DNA of 64,000 bases from Robiginitomaculum sp. (lineage in GTDB: Bacteria > Pseudomonadota > Alphaproteobacteria > Caulobacterales > Maricaulaceae). Shown here one piece after another: positions 58,102 to 64,000 of this stretch. The notes beneath the pieces are model-generated. The model ran no database searches. It saw only the letters and a list, made by a program, of their open reading frames with translations, and was not told the DNA's origin. Both the position numbers and the translations under genes were made by a program. The stretch spans positions 52,273 through 116,272 of the forward strand of contig JALSHE010000001.1 in NCBI GenBank assembly GCA_026982415.1. Reading direction: 5' to 3'. How positions within the stretch are numbered: position 1 is the stretch's first letter; each line of letters begins with the position of its first letter.

Positions 58102-58180
58102 AGGCTCCAGCCAGCATAATCAATCCAAGTACCAAGGCCGTCCCGCCAACAAATTTCTCAAAAGCCAAATACCGCATCAT
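58094..58180 (-). CDS. Small membrane peptide coupled to the sortase-like gene
   Basis: A 28-aa frame not previously listed: MMRYLAFEKFVGGTALVLGL, then IMLAGAYV, stop. It has a basic/aromatic start and one hydrophobic helix. Its stop overlaps the start of the sortase-like gene by 8 bases. It could be the original transmembrane anchor of that protein, cut off by a frameshift or deletion, or a separate coupled peptide. The ATG is preceded by ACGGAG. Confidence 0.45.
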   Translation of the reverse strand: MMRYLAFEKFVGGTALVLGLIMLAGAYV

Positions 58181-58293
58181 AAACTCCGTCTTGTTTGAGT
58201 ATATAATGTGAGGGCGAATTGCGGAGAGAATATGACGGGTAAAAGGTGATTTTGTGACAGTGGGATTAAGGGGGTTCCTTGATGTAATCCGCC

Positions 58294-59112
58294 TTACCCC
58301 ACAAAAGCTTTCTCAATCACAAATGTATTTGGACGGGACACGCTGCCCTCTTCAAGACCGAATTTTTCCATCAGAGCTTTGGTGTCCATAGTCATATCCA
58401 TAGAGCCGCATATCATGGCGCGGTCGTGTTTAGGGTCAAATGCACCGCCCGGCATGTGCTCAAACAACTCACCGCTTTCCATTAAATCAGTTATCCGGCC
58501 TTTGAGGGTGAAATCCTCGCGGGTCACGGTTGGGATATGGTGTAGACGCTTGCCGAAGTCTTCGCCGAGAATATCCAGCAAGAGCGGGTCTTTGCGGGCA
58601 TTTTCGACAATCTCATAGCCGTAAGCAAGCTCTCCAACCTCGCGGCAGGTATGGGTCAGGATAATTTCGCCGTATTTTTCGTAAGCCTCCGGGTCGCGGA
58701 TAAGGCTTGCGAACGGCGCTATGCCGGTGCCCGTCGAGAACAGGAATAGACGTTTGCCCTCAACAACCGCATCGCAAATTAATGTCCCGACGGGTTTGCG
58801 GCCAAGCAGAACCTTGTCGCCCTCTTTGATATGCTGCAACATGGAGGTCAACGGCCCGTCGTCGACTTTGATAGAGTAGAAATCCAGTTTCTCGTCCCAA
58901 GACGGGCTGGCGATAGAATACGCCCGTAAGATAGGTTTTACCTTGCCGCGCACTTCGCCCATCAGGCCAATCATGATGAACTCGCCAGAGCGGAACCGGA
59001 AGCTTGGTGGGCGGGTTATGCTGAACGAAAATGTCTTGTCGGTAAAATGCTTAACCGCCAACACGGTTTCTGACGTAGGCGCATTGGGGTTTGTTTTTTT
59101 GGCATCTGCCAT
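58294..59112 (-). CDS. fpr: Ferredoxin-NADP reductase
   Basis: 272 aa, FAD protein of the bacterial Fpr group. FAD-binding RAYSIASPSWDEKLDFYSI (RxYS motif) and the pyrophosphate loop KEGDKVLLGRKPVGTL are followed by the NADPH domain FSTGTGIAPFASLIRDPEAY and CGSMDMTMDTKALMEKFGLE. The C-terminus ends ...NTFVIEKAFVG with the Val/Gly of the subclass. Supplies reduced ferredoxin or flavodoxin; the 2Fe-2S ferredoxin at 28 kb is a possible partner. Divergent from the mutA gene. Confidence 0.93.
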   Translation of the reverse strand: MADAKKTNPNAPTSETVLAVKHFTDKTFSFSITRPPSFRFRSGEFIMIGLMGEVRGKVKPILRAYSIASPSWDEKLDFYSIKVDDGPLTSMLQHIKEGDKVLLGRKPVGTLICDAVVEGKRLFLFSTGTGIAPFASLIRDPEAYEKYGEIILTHTCREVGELAYGYEIVENARKDPLLLDILGEDFGKRLHHIPTVTREDFTLKGRITDLMESGELFEHMPGGAFDPKHDRAMICGSMDMTMDTKALMEKFGLEEGSVSRPNTFVIEKAFVG

Positions 59113-59203
59113 AGATGGGGTTCCTTCAAAATTATGTGTCCATGTAATGGAAAAAAATTATAAAACCAATAGTCATATAGGGAATCTCTGATAAGTTTAA
59201 ACC

Positions 59204-60670
59204 ATGACTGACCATATACTGGATTTAGCCGATGGGTTTACATGCGGCACAGAAGCACAGTGGCGCGAACTGACAGGTAAAGCCCTGCGCGGTGCGGACT
59301 ACGACGAGACTTTGGTGCGATATACAGAGGACGGCATTCAGTGCGGGCCATTGTTCACGGATGCGCCCAAATCGACTAGGTTTGACAAGGCCGACATTCC
59401 GCATCTGGCCGGACGGGCTTGGCATATCACCACGGAAATTGATCACCCGGATATAACGCAGGCCAATAAAGATTTACTGGCCGACCTAGAAGGCGGAGCA
59501 AGCGCTACCGCTCTGCGCATAGACCTGACGGGCAAACGCGGCATAGCTGTACGTGACCGATCGAATTTACAGAGATTACTCTCGGGCGTTATGACCAATT
59601 TGGTGCCCCTGTCACTTGTGCCGTCAACGGATAATTTCTATGGGGCGGCATTATTGGTAGAGCATTTCAAAAATGACAGCCAGTTGAAAGACATCCATAT
59701 GAGCCTAGGCTATGTCCCTAATAAAAAAGTAAGGCAATTGGTGGACTTAGCTCAATGGGTTAAAGCACATGCACCCCACTGGAAAGCAGTTTCCATAGAC
59801 GCAAGCGCCGTCCACGAAGCCGGAGCTACGCCCGCACAAGAACTGGCAGCCATGCTGGCTCAAGCCGTACAAACCGTTCGGAATTTACAGAGCCACCGTT
59901 TCGACATTGACGAAATTTTCCCGCTAATAGATATTCATCTGGCCAGCGATCAAGACGGGCATATGGGAATCGTTAAACTACGGGCAGCCCGTCTGGTTTG
60001 GGCGAAAATGGCCGAGAGTTTTGGGTCATCTGATACGAGTTGTACAATTCGCGCCACCAGCTCACGCCGCATGATGTCGAAAATGGATCCGTGGTCAAAT
60101 ATGTTACGTCTTGGCGGGGCGACGTTCGGCGCAGTGTGCGGCGGGGCGGATTATATCACCACCCTACCCTTCACCCAGCCCCTCGGCTTGGCAAGCCCGT
60201 TCGCAAGACGCAGTGCCCGCAATCAACAATTATTGCTCATGGAAGAAAGCCATTTGGGACAAGTGAACGACCCGGCAAGCGGTAGCTATACCCACGAAAC
60301 TCTCACATACGCATTGGCGAAATCCGCATGGGGAATTTTCCAGGCAATAGAAAGCCGGGGTGGTTGGGCAGACGCGCATGATTGGTTCAAGGATCAAATA
60401 TCCGTCGCCCACAAAACCCGCATGGCTAAAATCGAAAACGGCGAAATCTTGCTGGTTGGGGTCAACCAATTCACCAAGCCAAATGTGCGCAAGGCGGAGA
60501 TATTGTCCCGCCCTAAAATCTTACCTAAATCTGGCACCGAGATAAATTCTGATAATTTTGCGGGCGCTATTTCTCAAATAAGCGACGGAAAATTACTGCC
60601 TCTGAAGCAACAAGAAAACCCGTTCAAGCCTGTGCGTCTTTCGGAGGAAATAGAGGGGCAAGCATCGTGA
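59204..60670 (+). CDS. mutA: Methylmalonyl-CoA mutase small subunit
   Basis: Non-catalytic partner of the B12-dependent mutase that interconverts methylmalonyl-CoA and succinyl-CoA. 488 aa, TIM-barrel part without the cobalamin-binding domain. Marks: [20 protein letters not shown] near the start, [32 protein letters not shown] and [18 protein letters not shown]. Starts with ATG after a region without a B12 riboswitch. GTGA overlap with mutB. Confidence 0.94.
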   Translation: MTDHILDLADGFTCGTEAQWRELTGKALRGADYDETLVRYTEDGIQCGPLFTDAPKSTRFDKADIPHLAGRAWHITTEIDHPDITQANKDLLADLEGGASATALRIDLTGKRGIAVRDRSNLQRLLSGVMTNLVPLSLVPSTDNFYGAALLVEHFKNDSQLKDIHMSLGYVPNKKVRQLVDLAQWVKAHAPHWKAVSIDASAVHEAGATPAQELAAMLAQAVQTVRNLQSHRFDIDEIFPLIDIHLASDQDGHMGIVKLRAARLVWAKMAESFGSSDTSCTIRATSSRRMMSKMDPWSNMLRLGGATFGAVCGGADYITTLPFTQPLGLASPFARRSARNQQLLLMEESHLGQVNDPASGSYTHETLTYALAKSAWGIFQAIESRGGWADAHDWFKDQISVAHKTRMAKIENGEILLVGVNQFTKPNVRKAEILSRPKILPKSGTEINSDNFAGAISQISDGKLLPLKQQENPFKPVRLSEEIEGQAS

Positions 60671-62823
60671 CCAACCCCGATTTCACCAAAATCCCCTTTG
60701 AATCCCCGGTTTCTCAATCAGGTGCTCAGGACACAAAAATATGGCAAACCCCAGAGGGCATAGACATCAAATCCGCCTACACAGCCGCCGACAGCAATCC
60801 TCTCGACTTCACCCATACCTATCCCGGCTTTGCGCCCTATGTGCGCGGCCCCTACCCGACCATGTTCACCCAACGGCCTTGGACAATCCGCCAATATGCG
60901 GGTTTCTCGACCGCCGAGGACAGCAATGCGTTTTACCGCCGAGGCTTGGCTGCGGGTCAAAAGGGATTGTCGGTCGCCTTCGATCTCGCCACCCACCGGG
61001 GCTATGACAGCGACCACCCACGGGTGCCGGGTGATGTGGGCATGGCGGGCGTTGCCATTGATAGTATTTACGATATGCGCATCCTATTTGACCAAATTCC
61101 GCTGGATAAAATGAGCGTTTCCATGACCATGAACGGCGCGGTTCTGCCCGTTTTGGCACTGTATATTGTTGCCGCCGAGGAACAGGGGGTTGCCCAGGAC
61201 AAATTAACCGGAACCATCCAAAACGATATTCTCAAAGAATTTATGGTGCGCAACACCTATATCTATCCGCCCGCGCCCAGCATGCGGATTATCTCTGATA
61301 TTTTCGCCTATACGGCCACGAACATGCCGCGCTTTAACTCCATATCTATCTCTGGCTATCATATGCAAGAAGCAGGTGCGAGTGCCGACCTAGAGCTAGC
61401 CTATACGCTGGCGGACGGGGTGGAATATATCCGTAGCGGTCTGGCGTCCGGCATGGATATAGACCGCTTTGCGCCGCGCCTGTCGTTCTTTTGGGGCATT
61501 GGCATGAATTATTTCATGGAAGTGGCCAAGCTACGGGCGGCGCGGATGCTGTGGGCGAAACTCTTGAGGCCGTTCAACCCCGCCAATCCGAAATCCGCCA
61601 TGCTCCGCACCCATTGCCAGACCTCCGGCTGGTCACTGACGGCGCAAGATGTGTTCAACAATGTAGGCCGCACCATGATAGAAGCTATGGCGGCAGTGGA
61701 CGGCCACACCCAATCCTTGCACACCAATTCCCTAGACGAAGCTCTCGCCCTACCTACAGATTTCTCGGCGCGGATTGCCCGCAATACCCAAGTCTTCCTC
61801 GCTGGTGAAGGTGGTCACACTCATGCCATAGACCCGTGGGGCGGCTCTCATTATGTGGAACGCCTAACCCATGATTTGGCCGCGCGTGCTTGGGCGCATA
61901 TTAAGGAAGTCGAAAAGCTCGGCGGCATGGCCAAAGCCCTGGAGGCCGGTATCCCGAAACTGCGTATCGAAGAAAGCGCGGCTCGAACCCAAAGTCTCAT
62001 AGATAGCGGCGCACAGACTGTGGTCGGCATCAATAAGTACCAAACCACTGATAAGGAAGATATCCCGCTCCTCAAAGTCGATAATGAAAAAGTCCGAAGC
62101 GGACAAATCGCACGACTTGAAAGGCTTAAAAAAGATAGAGATAACAACGTAGTAGAAGCTGCTTTGAATGCACTAACAGCTGCAGCAGAAAGCAATGGCA
62201 ATCTATTAGAGCTTTCTATAAATGCGGCGCGTGCCAAAGCTACCGTCGGCGAAATTAGTGCCGCTATGGCCAAGGCTTTCACCCGTTATGCGGCGGTGCC
62301 AGAAGGCGTTCACGGGGTTTACGCGGACGCATGGGACGAGAAAAATCCTGCCCTGCGCGAAGCCAAGCGCCGCATAGAAGCTTTTGTCGAACTAGAAGGC
62401 CGCAAGCCGAAAATCCTCATCGCTAAAATGGGTCAAGACGGTCACGATAGGGGGCAAAAAGTTGTCGCCACAGGCTTTACCGATATAGGCTTTGACGTGG
62501 TCATCGGCCCCCTGTTCCAAACCCCAGAGGAAACTGCGGACATGGGTATAGAGAAAAACGTAGATGTTATTGCGGCTTCGTCATTGGCCGCCGGGCATCT
62601 CACTCTCGTCCCTGCCCTGCGCGAATCGCTTGCGGCAAAATCTCGCGCTGACATTATGATTATCGTCGGTGGTGTTATCCCGCCCGAAGATGTCAGCACG
62701 CTAGAAAACATGGGTGCAAAAGCCGTCTTCCTACCCGGCACCAGCATACCGGACGCTGTACTTTCTGTGCTGGATGTGGTCAATTCCCGGCTTAGTCAAG
62801 GTGCAAATAAGGGCGTAGAATGA
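60667..62823 (+). CDS. mutB: Methylmalonyl-CoA mutase large subunit
   Basis: Catalytic subunit, 718 aa. N-terminal TIM barrel: [67 protein letters not shown] and [15 protein letters not shown]. The C-terminal B12 domain has the cobalt-binding [16 protein letters not shown] (DxHxxG) and [12 protein letters not shown]. Start is a GTG overlapping the mutA stop. Operates with propionyl-CoA carboxylase and epimerase, which are not in this window. Stop overlaps the next gene by 4 bases. Confidence 0.97.
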   Translation: MTNPDFTKIPFESPVSQSGAQDTKIWQTPEGIDIKSAYTAADSNPLDFTHTYPGFAPYVRGPYPTMFTQRPWTIRQYAGFSTAEDSNAFYRRGLAAGQKGLSVAFDLATHRGYDSDHPRVPGDVGMAGVAIDSIYDMRILFDQIPLDKMSVSMTMNGAVLPVLALYIVAAEEQGVAQDKLTGTIQNDILKEFMVRNTYIYPPAPSMRIISDIFAYTATNMPRFNSISISGYHMQEAGASADLELAYTLADGVEYIRSGLASGMDIDRFAPRLSFFWGIGMNYFMEVAKLRAARMLWAKLLRPFNPANPKSAMLRTHCQTSGWSLTAQDVFNNVGRTMIEAMAAVDGHTQSLHTNSLDEALALPTDFSARIARNTQVFLAGEGGHTHAIDPWGGSHYVERLTHDLAARAWAHIKEVEKLGGMAKALEAGIPKLRIEESAARTQSLIDSGAQTVVGINKYQTTDKEDIPLLKVDNEKVRSGQIARLERLKKDRDNNVVEAALNALTAAAESNGNLLELSINAARAKATVGEISAAMAKAFTRYAAVPEGVHGVYADAWDEKNPALREAKRRIEAFVELEGRKPKILIAKMGQDGHDRGQKVVATGFTDIGFDVVIGPLFQTPEETADMGIEKNVDVIAASSLAAGHLTLVPALRESLAAKSRADIMIIVGGVIPPEDVSTLENMGAKAVFLPGTSIPDAVLSVLDVVNSRLSQGANKGVE

Positions 62824-63347
62824 GTAAAACTTTCGAAGTCTACCCAAAAATTAGCAAATTTGGATTTCTCATTACGTCCATATTGGCTGTATTGGGTATT
62901 ATGCTGGTTTTGGCGGGAGCCGGGCTTTTCCTTTCATTTTACCATTTTTTACAGGGCTTCGCCAACACACTGGAATTTTTGAATTCCAGAATCACCCAGA
63001 TTATTTTGGGCGGTTTCTTAGCATTAGTTTTCGGACGTAAATGGTTCAAAACATTGGGGCGCATAATCAATAAAAAGCCAATACTGATTGCCGACGATTT
63101 TGGACTAGAGGTCAATAGAGGTGAAAACTTCAACGTAATAGCTTGGGCATATATTGACGGTATCACCATAGAAAATTATGCGAAATCAAACTCCCAAGGC
63201 AAACGCCCGACCTTGATAATTCGCTATAGAGACGAAACCAACAAAAAACAAAAAACAGAGATTTTCATCCCAATCAGAACCCTAGCCGAAAAACCCAAAC
63301 ACATCTTGGGCGGTCTAAATGCACGGAATAAAGGTTTGAAGTTTTAG
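62820..63347 (+). CDS. Membrane protein of unknown function with PH/STM3941-like soluble domain
   Basis: 175 aa. Two hydrophobic helices (about 14-40 and 56-72) are followed by a soluble beta-rich domain with [20 protein letters not shown] and [11 protein letters not shown], then a short helix ([13 protein letters not shown]). The arrangement recalls STM3941-like or PH-like small inner-membrane proteins, but I cannot fix the family. The ATGA overlap with mutB makes it the third gene of that unit. Confidence 0.7.
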   Translation: MSKTFEVYPKISKFGFLITSILAVLGIMLVLAGAGLFLSFYHFLQGFANTLEFLNSRITQIILGGFLALVFGRKWFKTLGRIINKKPILIADDFGLEVNRGENFNVIAWAYIDGITIENYAKSNSQGKRPTLIIRYRDETNKKQKTEIFIPIRTLAEKPKHILGGLNARNKGLKF

Positions 63348-63458
63348 AGGCCTCTATGAGACAATGCGAAAACTCACACCTTAGTGCCTTTCCGGTGTAG
63401 TTCGGCAGGGCTATCGCTTATGGATTTTCAAATATGTTCCGCTATAAAGTAATCCCTA

Positions 63459-63682
63459 CATCCTCACCCCGCTTGCGGGGGAGGTGCCCCTTCTTAGGGC
63501 CGGAGGGGGAAGCCAGCTCCCGCAAATACCGGACGTGAGATGCAATAATTTGGTAAATTGTCCGGATGATTATCCCAAGGAATTATCTCAGGAAATTATC
63601 TCAGGGAATTATTGCGCCGATAGTTGCTTCCCCCTCCGAGCGCCAAGAGGCGCCCACCTCCCCCGCAAGTGGGGTGAGGATG
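63459..63682. mobile_element. MITE-like element, complete copy
   Basis: 224 bp with 28-bp terminal inverted repeats at 63459-63486 and 63655-63682 (one mismatch), both containing the GGGGGAGGTG hairpin. The element is flanked on both sides by TA, as left by IS630/mariner-type transposition. Inside are three tandem copies of ATAATTCCCTGAGATAAT-like units (rc orientation), where the copy at 8112-8281 has one. No transposase is encoded. It fills the 417-base gap after 63347; no gene was found in it. Confidence 0.75.
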
Positions 63683-63764
63683 TATGTGACCGGTATTGTT
63701 GCCCGCCTCAATATTTTTTAAAAAACTTATCCATGGTTTCTTGGGCAGGTTTATTCTCCGAAGC

Positions 63765-64000
63765 ATGAAACTTGATCTTATAGCAATAAACAAATTATCG
63801 CCGCCCGGACTTTGGGACTTGGCGGCGCTATCGGCGTTTGTCGCCACCTTGCTGGCGGTGATTGAAGCGCGGATTGGCGGGGCGCAGATGGTGCGGTTTT
63901 GTGAGCGCATGTTGGCACGGCAATCGCGCGCTTTGCGCATTAAGGCCAGAGAAAACCTCAACATGCGTATCAAGGCTTGGGTGCTGCAAAACCCCCAGCG
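63765..64000 (+). CDS. Hypothetical protein, N-terminal part (cut by window edge)
   Basis: An ATG at 63765 opens a frame of 78 codons that continues to the window end: MKLDLIAINKLSPPGLWDLA and so on. It contains one hydrophobic segment (LAALSAFVATLLAVIEARIG) and then a basic helix with RMLARQSRALRIKARENLNM. Not recognised. GAAGC precedes the ATG. The true start could also be internal. Confidence 0.5.
   Translation, partial: MKLDLIAINKLSPPGLWDLAALSAFVATLLAVIEARIGGAQMVRFCERMLARQSRALRIKARENLNMRIKAWVLQNPQ

Noticed and set aside
59113..59203. Possible cobalamin riboswitch before the B12-dependent mutase genes
   Set aside because: Only 91 bases, AT-rich, and no B12-box sequence is visible.
63484..63768. 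94-codon frame over the MITE-like copy
   Set aside because: Composed of terminal repeats and tandem units; no start site or protein character.

Overview
The window looks like a chromosomal segment of an alphaproteobacterium, probably of the Caulobacterales/Maricaulales (Hyphomonadaceae-like) group. The reasons are a circularly permuted two-piece tmRNA gene (ssrA), the alphaproteobacterial tsaE-amgK-murU-addB-addA-trxA block, a long-tailed FtsY, the rlpA-dacC-tmk-holB-tatD-MBL order, many short overlaps between genes (ATGA, GTGA, TAATG) and a mid-range GC content. No prophage, plasmid backbone, CRISPR array or rRNA operon was seen. Genus-level placement is not possible from the sequence alone.

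Layout. 1-8 kb: a membrane protein cut by the window edge, the ribosome factor EttA, a LysE-type exporter, small envelope proteins and lipoproteins, and queC-queE for 7-deazaguanine (queuosine) synthesis. 8-14 kb: a MITE-like palindromic element, a PYROXD2-type flavoprotein, then a TPP riboswitch heading a gene string that begins with a phosphodiester glycosidase, passes through a YjbR-like and a PH-domain gene, and ends with thiC. 14-16.5 kb: small orphan genes. 16.5-19.2 kb: a nucleoside transporter, ssrA with a partial tandem copy of its own 3' region, and trxA. 19.2-28 kb: AddAB recombination nuclease, a probable MurNAc recycling pair (AmgK/MurU-like) and TsaE in one tightly overlapped operon. 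28-35 kb: ferredoxin, MAPEG protein, histone-deacetylase-like hydrolase, DsrE/TusA sulfur-carrier pair, FadL-type porin, an SLC13 permease coupled to a tandem universal stress protein, and tRNA-Ser(UGA). 35-41 kb: peptidoglycan enzymes (RlpA, DD-carboxypeptidase) followed by tmk, holB, tatD and a PhnP-like hydrolase.

41-45 kb holds the least familiar locus: a large outer-membrane barrel-like protein with duplicated N-terminal modules and two C-terminal SdrD-B-like calcium-loop domains, translationally coupled to a small Cys-containing exported protein. 45-53.5 kb is purine and RNA housekeeping (guaA, RsmB-like methyltransferase, guaB, mtaB) plus ftsY. 53.5-58.2 kb contains a glutamate-synthase-like flavoprotein coupled to a phytanoyl-CoA dioxygenase-like protein, a TonB-like proline-rich anchor protein lacking a TonB C-terminal domain, and a short gene resembling a sortase C-terminal half whose catalytic Cys is replaced by Asn. 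58.3-63.3 kb has ferredoxin-NADP reductase and the two methylmalonyl-CoA mutase subunits. The window ends with a complete copy of the MITE-like element and the start of another gene.

Most interesting items: the TPP aptamer whose P1 helix contains the start codon of a gene not known for thiamine metabolism; the ssrA 3' partial duplication; the sortase-like pseudoenzyme fragment; the barrel/SdrD-B locus; an 11-residue-repeat lipoprotein; and an 11-G tract inside queC.
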